Assembly (NCBI RefSeq): GCF_003254395.2
Contig: NC_037638.1
Coordinates: forward strand, 5,567,001 to 5,631,000
Source of the DNA: Apis mellifera
Taxonomy: Eukaryota > Arthropoda > Insecta > Hymenoptera > Apidae
Length of the DNA stretch: 64,000 nt
Direction of reading: 5' to 3'
This document shows, piece by piece, positions 1-13,663 of this stretch. The position numbers and the translations under genes were made by a program. Position 1 is the stretch's first letter. The number at the start of each line of letters is the position of its first letter. The notes under the pieces were generated by a model. The model had not been told where the DNA came from. It searched no databases and was given only the letters and a program-made list of their open reading frames with translations.

Positions 1-2186
1 GGATTTCGGAAATTTAATTGACCCTTCCACTTCTCTCTCTCTCGTTCGTCACGTTTCCCCGTACGCGACAAATTAAATAGAGAAAATCACCGCAGGGGAG
101 CATGAAGGAAAAAGGAAAAAATCGACGTCTATCCCATCCCTTTAGGTGTGCGTAAGGTCGGTCGCAACGAGTGCATTTAGCCCGTTTTTTTGGCACAAAG
201 AACTACAACCCAGCAGAGTAAGGGGCGAATAAGAGACTCTATTGTTTCCTGTCCGATAGTATACTCCGGCCACTCGAGACACCCGGTATATTTGAGCGGG
301 CGTCCTGCAAGGGGCGTCTCTCTGACTATCGCCAATAATTGTTCCTTATCAAAAGGGAACGAAACAGGCGTCGACCATATGCGAGCCACAACACGCAGCA
401 ATTAAAACCTACCACGATTTTGACCCGTATACGTACGTAGTACCTTGCACGATACGCTCGTCTGTTCCAGTTATTCTACAAATTACAAAGGGCATGATGT
501 TTCGTGAATTTTCAACGCGTCATTTGATTCCAGATTGCACTTTGATGTTCTTTTGTTATCTATTTTTAAATAAAATATCCCATATGTATCGCGTTTAGAA
601 TTCATATATGTCTTGAGATGTGATGATGTAAGATACTTCAACTGAAAAATAATATAATATTTTTATTTTCAATTTTATGTATAAGTAGATTTATTTTTTT
701 ATAATATATTTGGAATTATTTTTATATATATATAGAGAGTATAGAGAAGAATGTATCAAGATATATGTAATAACAATAATGATTAAAGAAAATGAAACAT
801 AACCTAGTTACATTAGATCAAATTTAAAAAGGCACATTTGTTATGATTATCATAATGACGCAGAGAATGAGATAACATGGAAATGGACGGAAGGATCTTG
901 TCTGTGTAATGAAAATTATTGCAACGAAAAAGGATAGGAAAGAGGAAGTGTATGTTCACAACGCATGCCTTGATCACATGTATTCCGTATCAACTCTGCA
1001 GCCAGAGATAAGAACCTACTGCCATGTTTAAAAGTGGTCTGATATTAAAGAATGGTTAGAATATATTATTATTAATGATAAATTTGACTTACTGTGACGA
1101 ATAATTATTATTAATTTTTGGAATTAAATATTATTTATAAGAAATACACGTATTGTATATATAAATATATATGTAGAACTTCATAATTGTGAAACTTTTA
1201 ACTTTGAAATCTGGACTTCATTTCATCAAGAATAACTTTAAGATCATGTCGCGATACATTTTGAATATATTTTATCACCAGTTATGCTATAAAAAAATAA
1301 ATAAATATATTTATACGAGAAAAATGAAATATTAAACATATTGAAAATTCAAAAAGAAAAGAAAACATCTAGAAATGAAAATTCATCTTTTAACATTATT
1401 TAAATTATTCATATTATTCATATTCATGTATTTTTTTATTATGATATTCGAAGAAAATATTTAGATGATTCTTTTTAAATGAAAAATGTTTTATGTTATA
1501 TATTAGAAAATGTTATTTTTTTTTTTTTTTATGATGATAATAAAACATACTTAACATACTAATGCGTGAATTCCTCGAGTGAGAAACTATGAAATCTCAA
1601 GAAGCTCGATATAATTTGGAGAAGTCTAAAGTTAATTTCATAACGTGAAAACCCAGGAGAATTTTCATTCATCCATTCAACAAGTTTAACAAGATCTCAG
1701 CTAAAGAATGTTTCTAATCTGAAAAGATCAACCAACAAATCCTGAAAGCAAGAGTTTTGAAGTGTGTGAACTGCAAACTAAGTATTTAATGAACGGCTTA
1801 CCACTTTACTCTCTATTGTTTATCAACGGGAAGCGCTGAAACTTTTCATACTCAATTTCATATTCCTGGAATTACCAAATTGTGAGTTTTACATTTTTTA
1901 CCCTTTTTCATTTTAAAAAAAAAAACTTTTTTTACATTATATACAAAAAAAAAGTATAAAAATATGTAGAAGATTTTGAAAAAATTATTCTCTAAATTTT
2001 GTTAATTTATACATTCTTCTAAAAACTGGGTTAATTTTTTAAGTAAATGTTTTCGTTTTCTCATAAAAATTTTCAGCCACATTCTATTTTCTTTCTTTAT
2101 TAAAATCCAAGTTTGGATACCTAAAAAATTATTTTCAAATATTATTATAAATAATATTTATTAAAAAAAATAATTATTTTGTCTAA

Positions 2187-2191
<5 letters not shown>

Positions 2192-2217
<26 letters not shown>
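2192..2217. repeat. (TA)n microsatellite
   Basis: Twenty-six bases of uninterrupted TA. Confidence 0.9.
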
Positions 2218-2223
<6 letters not shown>

Positions 2224-5200
2224 TATTGTTTCAATAATTATTTTCTACAGCACGATTTCTCAGCATTATTGAAATGCATATTATTGTGATAGCAATTTAT
2301 GTCAATACTTTTCTCCCATAAACAATAGCTTCTATTCAAAAAGATTGCGTATAAGCGTTATTTTATACCTTTCATCACAGAGAGTTGAGTGGATTGATGC
2401 TCGCCAATCAAGTTTGCAACTGAAAATTTACTACTACAATTCGGCTACAGCATTCTCTACGCTTCGCCGATCACCGCAGCCCATCAAAAGGACTCTTCTA
2501 TCGTGAAATTTAGTGAATTTATCTGCACAGCACTTACCATTGTAACACGCGAAATTCGGATCTCTGTTAAAATTTATCCTTTCAAAAATTATTCGAAATA
2601 CGAAAAAGGATCCGGAAACAAAAACATTATTAACTCATATTTTTACTAAAAACAAAAATGATAAATTACGATTCCTTACTTCAGCTAAAATCTTTATAAA
2701 AATGTTGTGTTTGTCAGTATTCACAATTCAATGCATTCGATTTACTATTTCAATAATTCTTTAATAATGTAATTTTAAATGTAAATCGATATAGAAAAGA
2801 AAAATGTAATATGAATAAAGAAAAATGATAAAAAAATGGAAAATTTAAAAATTTCTTTATGAAAATAAAAATTTTTTTGAATAAAAATTAATCGAAAAAT
2901 TTTATTCTTATAAAAAAGTAACAAATGAATAATCTAACCTCAATTATTTTCGTAATTAATAGATTGATTTTTATCGATTTGAATCCACTTTTACATTTCT
3001 TATGAGTTTTGGAATATTTTCGGAACACAATTCTAAAATCCATTATTTTTGTATGCATCTAATAGCATTTGGCAGGAAGAGCCTTCATAACGGATTTTTC
3101 GCAAACAGGAAAATGTGACGTAGAAAACGTTACACTAGGGATGCATCCTTTTCTTACAAGTTCTCTTCATGGCATTCTTTGATCAAGCACTTTTTTGCAA
3201 GATCTTATCCAGCACTTTTTTCGCGATCCTTTCTATAACATAGCTATGACTTCACCTGAGAAGAAATTTCATTCTTGAAAATTTTTATAAAATATTTAGA
3301 CGAAGAAATAATATTTCTAATATATTGAATTTTTTCATTTGACAAATCAAAAATTATATCAGAATTTTGAATTATATCAGAAATAAAAATTTTATAGAAA
3401 ATTATTAATTATTTCTACATCAAAAGTATTAATTATATATAACAAGTGATTAAAAGAAAGAAGCAACGAAAATATATGCATGTTAGAATAAATTTATGTA
3501 ATACCTAATAATATTTAAAAATATTTAATAGTATATATACCCACAATTTATATTTATATTATATTAAATTACATCTTTAAAAATTTTTGTTTAATAATAA
3601 TATCTATTAAATAATTCAAACCTTCTTTCATGTAACACACAAGTATTTGATCATTATGTTATGAAGAAATTGAGGTTATGTTATATTCTTTTAGATATCT
3701 GTTCGTTGTTATATAAATAGCACTTTTGATACTAACTAACTAACTTTATAATAGTACTACTATAAATAGTACTACTACAAATCGCTTTTTCGTTTCCGTC
3801 GTAGAACACTCTGAACTCCGAAGTCAACATAGCGTCTCGCCAGGAAGGACGTAGCGGAACGAATAATTTTCATTTTAATTGCTTTTGGTGCACGTGGAAA
3901 GGTTTCGCGGATAACGAACGTTAGTTTTGTCCGATACGAAATAGAGAAGGAAGCTTTTTCAGTTCCTGACGAGTCACGCGGCAAAGTTAATAAATCATTC
4001 GGTAAAGAAACGACACCTCGAAAGGCCCACAGGGTATAAGGAACGACAGAGGGCAGGAGGAGCGAAATTTATCGCGTTGCAGCGTCCTCCTTGAAAAGTC
4101 AAGTGACGTAGATTTGCGTGTTTCTTCTTAAGACGTGAAAAACTTATGTATCTTAAATGTCCAATTATTTTCAAACTTCGTCTATGCAAATTTATTTCCT
4201 TTTCTGGAAAACTGAATTTAATGAAATTAAAGCAATTATGGAATTAAAGGTATGTACATAATATTAATGAGATTGTGAATTAAAATGGTTGTAGAGGTTA
4301 TGAAATAAAATACTGCTTTTTTCTCGTAATATATTTGGAAAAATTAATGAGTTGCATATTGTATCATTGTGTATATGCGATATAGATTAATTTTAACTTA
4401 AATTAAATTAATGAAAAATGTAATATGAAAAGAGATATTTTTATTAGGAGAATTTAAATTACTTGTAGATGCTGTTATTAAATCTTTATGTAAATTCTGT
4501 TATTAAAACTATTACTATGTAAATTTTATATAATTATTATGTAAATTTTTATTAAAACTGTTCCATTTTTATATTGGAAAAATTCTTATATAAGTTATAT
4601 TAATTTCTATATCTTATATAATTGAATTACAATTTCTAATTAGTTTTATTAAAGCAAGATTAATAATTTTGATCCAAATGAAATAGAAATATATGTAAAA
4701 TATTGATTAATTGATTTATCAATTGATCTATTAATTAATTGATTTTGAAGTGTAACGAAATTCTTATTCTCGTTTGTATAAATTTGTGAGGTTAAATGAA
4801 CATTAGATGGATAATAATAGAAAGCTCGTTACGAGATTAGAAATGAATAATTAAAATTGCGAAGAATATAGATAATAGCATGTATTTAAAGTAGCTTATT
4901 TTGGATCATATGGATATAATTATGTCAGACGTGATTCTTTTTTCGGTTCGCAAGACGAAAATAATATTGCTATTTCAATTCTTTAAATATTGCATGATTT
5001 GCTTTTATTATTTTCCAACTTATGTTCCAACTCATGTGTCTACTATTTTAACTTTTCTTCATATATTTATGGTTTAAATAATTTTAATTTCACAAAAATA
5101 ACCAATCGAATTATTACTATATCATGTATTACAAATTAGTTTATTACACTGCTCATTCTACTGCGCATGCGTCAATGATAAAAATATGAAAGATAAAAAT

Positions 5201-7647
5201 TATAATATTAGGAATTTAATTTAAAATTAATTCAAATGTAATCGATAATTATTAATCATATTATTTTCATAAGAATCTCAACAATTCAAAATATTAATTT
5301 TTAATGTAAACTTATAAAGAAATAAACTTGTAATGAAATAAAAAATATAAAAAAAGCATTCTTTTTATTTTGATTATTTATTTTTCGTAATAATATTCCT
5401 GGTAATTTTGTATAGCTATTATATATATGTTTTATATTTTACTTAATTATTTACTAATATTATTTTAAAATTATTTGAACGAATAAAATGTATTAAATTA
5501 GAATCAATTATATTTATTTTAAATTTAAATTCTATCGAAATTACATAAAAAGAATTTTATAAAATAAGTTAGTTATTTTTTTTATTCTCTAGAAAATCCT
5601 ATTTCATTATTATTGAACCCGATAGATTTACACTCAACAGGTGTTCTTAAAATCACGCGAAAAGTAAGTAATAAGACAAAGAAACAAAAAGATTAAAAAT
5701 CATCGTTTAATTTTCCAATAAAATATTTTTTTATTATTTCTGTAAATAATTATAAGAGAATAAATATGTAGAAATAAAGAAAATATTTTTTTAAAATATC
5801 TGTTCTCCAGAAAAATTAATATAATATAACGTAGAAAAATATAGCATAGTTCTTATTTTTCAAGTATAATATACATCCATATATAATTTTAAAGATTGTC
5901 ATTACTTTAATACACTGATAGCCTTTTAAAGTGATAAAACTGCATAAGTTCCAAAAGCTTCCATGAAAGTTTGAACAAGAAGTAAATCCACAAAGATTGT
6001 ACGTATAAATCCAAAGAAGTTTTGATGAGTACTGAATTCAAAAGGGTTGTGTAACTTTTATAAAATTGTATCATTTTTATAAAGCTCTATACTCCATTTA
6101 TTAAGATTGCAAATATAATATATTTTTCATCTCAAAATTTCAAAATAAAGAGTATTATACAAATGAATAATTATTATTAAAGGCTAGTAAAAAAGGAAAT
6201 AATTACCTTTATCTTTATATATTATGAAAAAATAAATAAATAAATACATATTAATCAATACATTATATATATTAAATGAATTTTATGAATATTATTATAT
6301 GATGTTTCTTTATATATTATAATTATTATCAAACTATTGACATTAAAAATTTCAAAAGATTTTAAATTTATCATTAATTATTTGTTATTAATATTTTAAT
6401 AAATAAAAGAATAAAATTTAAAGTTTAAAACGAAAAAAAAGAATAAATAGAGAATACAGAAATAAAGTAAGGAAAAAAAATCTAAATCGCGTGACGAATG
6501 TTTTTTTTTTTTTTTTACTAAAACGCTTGATCTATTCTGTTTGACCGATCGAAGAATACGTACTCGAAGGCATGCCCTCGATATCGTGTAAAGCACTGAT
6601 TAAAAATTAACTCGTCAGAGTGAAGAGTCTACTACGTGCTCGACACCATCTGGTCCAACGAGTTTCATATTTTCCGACATTATTCGAGTATTGTTGAAAA
6701 ATCGTGTGACAAAACCGTGACATTGGTTAAATGTCGAGTATAATCTGATCAAAACCATATAAACGCGTGTACGTATTGTGTGTTCGAGAATCACTGTAAA
6801 AATATATTATTCACACGAAAACACTTTTCCACACGAATCGAAAAGTGATTCACTTTGACATTTCTATCTTCTATAATTTCGTATTCTACATATGGCTTCT
6901 TTAGGAATATATAATACTTATCTACGTTTCCTGTCCTATTTTATAATCATAATTATAATTAAATATATTTAACAAAATATACTTTAGAATCATTTAAAAA
7001 ATTAAAAATAACATATTTTATGCTATTTTAGACTTCTTATGTTAAAAATTTTTTTTTATCATTAAATAGACTGTTTTAAAAATTTTAAAAAATTTTAAGA
7101 TATCAATAATTTCTCCATACATAATGATTCGTTAAATTAAATTTTTTTAATAAAAATAATTTAAGTATCAAATTTCACTTAATCATCAAATGAAACTGTA
7201 AAATAAATTAATCGATTAAAAATAATTTTTATAAAAAATAAATTCAAAAATATTTCGAATAGAAATTGATTGCAGTGATTCGAATCAATATTTAATCGTC
7301 CTTATCTCTTGGTGTTTACGTGTATTATTTTCCACCTAAAATCGAACCTTTCGGTGCGGAAATCATTTTCTAGATATAGGAAGGGGAGTGCTCTCACGGA
7401 AATCGTTTCCTCGGTAAACCGATAAAGGGGCTCTAAGCATTAAGGATCTCTTGCCGTTTCAACCAGTCTTGAAATTTCTCTGAAAAAAAAAAAAATGCCA
7501 GAATCGTGGTTCGAACCGTTTATTTAATCGCAAAATAATTATCGACGCTCGAAACTCGGATGAAAATTCAAGTTTCTCCCTGTGGAAAACAAATGACGAA
7601 ATTAATGATGTAATATTTTAGGCGAAAAATACGATGAGAGAAAGAGA

Positions 7648-7654
<7 letters not shown>

Positions 7655-7705
<51 letters not shown>
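7655..7705. repeat. (AG)n microsatellite
   Basis: About 51 bases of uninterrupted AG, preceded by imperfect GAAAGAGAAAGA. Confidence 0.95.
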
Positions 7706-7708
<3 letters not shown>

Positions 7709-8171
7709 GACCTGAAGCTTTCACGATCGAGTCATAAATTTTTTTTCCAAGTAGACTCTTTGTATTTAGTTAATTTGAATATCAAAAAGAAATTTCTAAT
7801 GTTTCTATAAATGAAGATTGTTTTAAAAAATTATTGGAAAGATAAAAATATGATTCGTAATATATACGTATGGCAAAATATGAAAGTGATTTTTAAAGTG
7901 ATAATAACGCCTTTGCAATTGGCAATCAAGTTAATAACGATGCAAAATTGATATTGGAGGATGACGTGACTTGCTGGCTGATAAAATTAATAATGTCTAG
8001 TAACTAATGCTTTTCAATATAATTTTACCATCTATAAAAAATTCAAAGGTTTTTAAATAGAATTTTATAAGTTCTGACTATTGAAAATTAAAAATATATT
8101 TGATATTTCTTTCAATTTGTTGCTGTAAGATAAACACGCAAAATGTTAAAATATATGATACTTTTGAAGAT

Positions 8172-8291
8172 AGTCAGTCAATGGTCAGTAAATGGTCAAG
8201 CAATGGTCAGTAAGTAATGAGTCAATGGACACTTAGTGGTCAGATAATGATCACATAGTGGCCAAAGAATGATTAGTAAGTAAACAGTGAC
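8172..8291. repeat. Degenerate AATGGTCAGTA tandem array
   Basis: About ten units of a 10-14 base motif around AATGGTCAGTA, several exact near the left end and increasingly diverged to the right. It stops at a CCTATTTTATC boundary directly followed by GGAACACCTTGTATA. That motif resembles the ACACCCTGTATA ends common in dispersed insect elements. Confidence 0.6.
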
Positions 8292-11200
8292 CTATTTTAT
8301 CGGAACACCTTGTATATTTTATTACATTAACACAAATTTAAAACGAAAATTATTTGAAAAATTGTATTTAAATTACTTTATAAATTACTTTTTTACTTTG
8401 TTTATCTTTTTTAAAAATTTATTCAATCATTTCTAATTGTAATCATATGTAATTTTCATTATTATTTCTTTTAATCCTAAACTTATTGAAAAATATATTG
8501 CAATTTGCTCTCATTCAATTAATTTACTTTTTGCTTCCACAAAATGAAATTTAAAGAGAATAAAAAATAACTCGTAAAATTATCCGTATAATTAATAACC
8601 AACACACACATATACGTAACTCGAGTTATATAAAATTCTTTCTTTTTCCCCCTCGATGAAAAATACAAGAAAAAAAGAAAAGAAAGAAAGAGGAAAAAAA
8701 AAAAATAAAAAGTATAAAATCACCCGTGCAATTAGTACAACCGATGTACACGCGCACGTACAACTCGAAACAGTTACCATCGGGGTATAAAATAAATAGC
8801 TCAATCGGTATCTAATTCCCACGAGGATACACCAGTTACCCAGTCAGCCTGTCTCACAGTGATCAAAACGCGATCACAGTATTACGTAACGTGCAACGAA
8901 CGATGTCATTGATACAACCCTTTCGATGTGTTAGAGGGGTACGAAATCGAGGGATAGAAAATGGACACGACCCTAATTTCCACCTCCGCACACCCTTCAC
9001 ACACACACATACGCGCACACTTCGCACACACACATACACTATTCCAAACTATTCCTCTCGCTTCTCTCGCCTCTGTCTCCCTTTTATTCCCGGATAGCGG
9101 GCACAATAATTCCATTGTTTCTGGCAATTAAGCGACAGGAGGACGCGAATAGTCGAAGAGTCCACGAGAGGTTAGGGTACCCCCGAGGACCCGGCGCGAA
9201 GTGATCTCGTGTCCAGGACACGGGATCACCTCTCTCTCTCGATCGAGACACGTGATTGGCCGCTATTGTGGTCTCTATGATTCTCGACAAAGGGACTCGT
9301 CGGTCTCCGGCCTGTCATGGTGCCTTATTGTCTTTCGATTTGTTTGCGTTATTCGCCGCGTGGAGGATACACCGTCCGCTCTGAAACTTCGTGAATATCG
9401 AGATGATTTTTTTTTCCCTTCTTCTTTCTTCTTCTTTTTTTTTTTTTCGTCTTTTCGATTTTTTTCTTTTATTTCTGTTAAAACAGGACACAGATGATAT
9501 ATAGGTGAATAATACAAACTAAACTAAAGTTGTAGAAATAAGGTTATAAATTTGACGAAATATAAGTTGACACTCGTCGCATTGAAAATATAGAAATATT
9601 TTTAAAATGATTCGATTAGAATAATATTAATGTTAGATGAATAAATTTGATGATATATATATTTCTAATGAAATATATCGTGTTAATATAATTTTTTTTT
9701 TACAAAGGATTAAAAATAATATTGAGAAATATCGTTCCAATCTCGCGTAAGATTCGACAAAAGTTTTTCAATTTTTCGTTTCAGACTTAGACCAACGAGA
9801 TATTCGTTGGAAAGGGTCATGTTAAACAACGGAACAACGTTAGCATCGCGCAATAACGTTCGTTCCAGCGGATAAAGCATCAAAGTACAAAGGATTAAGG
9901 GGTATCGAGATTCCAACGAGAGCCAAGATCGATACCTGCGCCTGTCTTACAGCCAGACAATGCGAGAAACGAAGACGAGATGCGAGACACGATATCCTAT
10001 CGATCTTCGTCCCGAGAGGGTTGACCTTCTCTCGGGCCTAAAGATTATTAGATAACCAAGAGAAAGCCTTTTCTTTTTTTTTTTTTCTTTTTTTTTGTCA
10101 TTTTATGGCGGAAGAAAATTTCTACTCGTCACACTTTATTCAATCGATTTCGATTCCATTAATTTTTACGAGGATTGTAGATTTATCAGAATTTTCCTGA
10201 TATTACGAGATATTGGGATTTAAAGTTATATTAAGAATCAGATTGTATATATATCTGTCTGTAATTTTGAAAATTAAACTTTCAAGATTATTCCTCTTTC
10301 GTTTATTATATTTTGCATTGTTATAAATATATTTCAATAAATTGAAGATTCTTTTTCAATAATGATAGAATTTTCTTGGTTATCTAATAACAATTGTTTT
10401 TAACTCGATAAGAGCATCGAATATCTTTTCCAAAAATCATGTTGATATTATTCGAGAATTTTACGAGCCAAATATCAGGTGAAAATATTTTGTATTAGAT
10501 AATGGAACGAATAAGATCGTTAATATATTTTTGAAAATAAAGTGATAAAAATTATCAACATCATGTTAAAATATTTCGCAATCACGAATATTCTTGATAA
10601 AATGATTAACAAAAAAAAAAAACTCAAATTCGATGATACGTTGCTTGAATGGAAGGTAAAAAGAATTTACTATCTAGTGTATTATTTACAACTAGCCATT
10701 CGGCGCAATAATTCACTAGCTAGTAACATTAATTATAGACTTTTCTTTTGTTTCGAGAAATTTAATATAAAAATATTCTTTCTTTTTTTTTTCTAAATAA
10801 AAATCGCAAAATAATGGCGATAGATATACGAGAGCACGAACCAATACAGAGAAGGTTAACCACCCTTGAAATAAGAAACTTTAGGATGAAATTGATCAGT
10901 ACACGAAGCCTCATTGAACCGCAAGATTGGTAAAACCTCGGCTCCCTTATTCAATATCTTCGAGTAATACCAGTGAGAAAATAATATTAAAAATTGAAAC
11001 TCTGAAATAAATTAATGTAACGCGATTAACCACGAGATATAAAATTATGAAAAATTTTCATAATGTATTAATTTCGTTCATCCGATTGAAGTGGGAAAAA
11101 TTTGGAAGAATTTCAATATCATATATTAGCTTATTCTATATTAAAGTATTCCGACTTGATTAATTGAGATCCGCCGTGATGGCGTCCAGACACAATTATT

Positions 11201-12931
11201 CGAAAATTATTTCCGAATATTGCGTTAACATTTAATGTATCCATTAACCTAACGAGGCAATCGTCGATCGCCGTAATGGCAAAGAAATTCAATCAGAAAT
11301 CCTCGTTTCTTTGATCGTGACTTCGTTACACCATGGAAATCGAGAGAATCATTAAATTAACCCATCAGCGTTTACGACGAGTTTTAATTCACACGAAGAG
11401 TTTAAATATTTTGTAATCTAATGATTTAATTTTTTTTTTTTATTGATTTCTCACTTTTCTTTATAAAAATTAGATAATTATTTTTAATATAACAATTGCG
11501 ATTGAACGACGTTTGAAAATAAATTTAATTATACGAGACAATGAGAAATCGATGATATTAAAATTTTCATTGAATTTCAAGTGTTGAATGAAAAATTGAA
11601 TAATGGTGTTAATATATCATCAGTTGTGTCGTGATATATCGTTATTTGTGATATTGACAAATATATCAGGAAATATTGTTTGATTACGATCGATGCAAAT
11701 GTATTGTTTTCATATAATAAATTCAATAATATATTATAAATAAATTTATAATTTATGATTAATTTATATGATTATTTGTTTATTTATTAATTTTGATTCT
11801 TGATCGTTAAAATTATTTGTCAAGTAAAATTTTAATAAATAAATTATTTAAAAGTTCTAACAATTTAGAATAAAAAATTAAAAAAAATAATAATACGTAA
11901 AAGATAATATATAAGAAAATTATATTTGTATTAAAATTCATAATTTTCCTAATTAATATGAATTTGGAAAATCTAAATGTAATAATATTATGTTTAATAT
12001 AAAGTTAAGAAATTTGAACTTGAGAAAAGTATTGGAAAAGTATTATAATAATACTTGCTCTTATCTTACGTCCTCCATTATTCCCTTTACTTCATCATGG
12101 TAAACTCTTCTTGAACAAATTATCAAGTCTAATTAATCTAACTTGACAATTTTAAGATAACTATTATAAATTGATATCGATAAGATTCATAGAATTACCT
12201 TTTAAAAAAAATTCTGCTCAATCTGTTCTCTTTTTTTCAAACTTTAGATATTATAATTATTATATTAGATATTATAGAAGATTATTTTCGTAAAAGAATT
12301 ACAATTATTTATAAAATATTATATGAATTCAAATTTTTCAAATTTTAAAAAATTTATGATAAAAATGAATATTCGTTCACGCATTTTGATTTATCGATAA
12401 ATTTTTTTCACACTTTAACGTATCGAAATATTGTGCGATGTTTGGAAATTCACGAATATGACGGACCACGGGAAAAAATTAATAGATACTGACCTAAATT
12501 ACTAGGAGAGATTAAGCCTTGCCGGCTTAATATTCAAGATCGCGTTTTGGCCGTCGCGTGAGCGTGAAGAAAGAAAACGAGAGGTGGTTCATGGATGAGG
12601 GGTAAGAGGGTCGCTACAAGGTTCTTTCGCGTCTCCTGGAACGAGCAAGCTTCTCGCTACACTTTGAACGATGCTCGAACTTTTTTCATTCCTCGCTACC
12701 TTTCGAAATTAGCAGGAACCCGTTTTGCAGTGGAAAACCTTGTTGCCCCGATTTTTCATTCCAAATTTTTCATCACTTCGAAACGATTTTCTTCTTTTTT
12801 CCTTTAAAAATATATTTATTTTTCAAAATATAGAATTATCATCGTTAAAAAGAAAGTACAGTTGTTGATTATTATAGCATTATAAGCGCATGTCTTTTTC
12901 TCATTGGCTTATTATGTCGGGAATATAGGCA

Positions 12932-12944
12932 TGTGGCGCCCTCT
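12932..12944 (-). promoter_or_regulatory. CTCF-like site, minus orientation
   Basis: TGTGGCGCCCTCT is the reverse complement of AGAGGGCGCCACA, which occurs at 13651-13663. The core fits the CTCF consensus AGRKGGCRS. Confidence 0.4.
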
Positions 12945-13650
12945 ACCACGATTGAAATAATTAACGTTATATCGGTGAAATTTTACGAGTCAAATGAATG
13001 GTTATATATATTACGGGAAATTTAATAATGAAAAAGTATATAAATACATAATGTATTTATGTTCTAAAACATAAAAAATTCATCAAAAGCGAAATGTAAT
13101 TTGTATAACCTTATATATCAAAAGTAAATATTTTTATTACGTGTATATAAACTATGCGTTTTCTTTGGCTATTAAAATGCTGTTTGCAGAGCCATCTAAC
13201 GAATCTAATCATTTCACTACGTCGTTTTATTGACAAGCGTTGATTAACTCTCTTCTTCTCGTTAGAAAGGGGACCTTAAATTCTCGAGGACTATCATCGT
13301 GCTCGACATCCCGACGAAATTACCGCGAAATTTTCGTGCGACACACCATGCGGCTGGATCTGGTCGTTAAGGCGCGCAATTAAGGCGAACGATGGCTCAC
13401 CCCTTGCGCTCGCTAATTAGAACCCCTAAATACTAACGAACCTTGTATTATTTATATCCTACCTCGATTACTACGCCGGACACGCGCTAAAAATTCATTT
13501 GTCGCTAACACAACAACATTCTCTAAACATTTTAAGCGTTATTTATATTCTATAAAATCTGTAACGGATTCTATAACAACTGATATGAAAAACTTACGAT
13601 ACAGATATTCGTTGCACTTAATATCTACTGTTCAAATATAATATTTCCTC

Positions 13651-13663
13651 AGAGGGCGCCACA
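13651..13663 (+). promoter_or_regulatory. CTCF-like site, plus orientation
   Basis: AGAGGGCGCCACA: exact 13-base inverted partner of the site 0.7 kb to the left. It fits the core of the CTCF consensus at every core position. Confidence 0.4.

Noticed and set aside
9720..9916. 68-codon minus-strand frame in a GC-richer island
   Set aside because: No homology recognised, no splice signals in phase with Mmp, and no resemblance to catalytic or hemopexin sequences.
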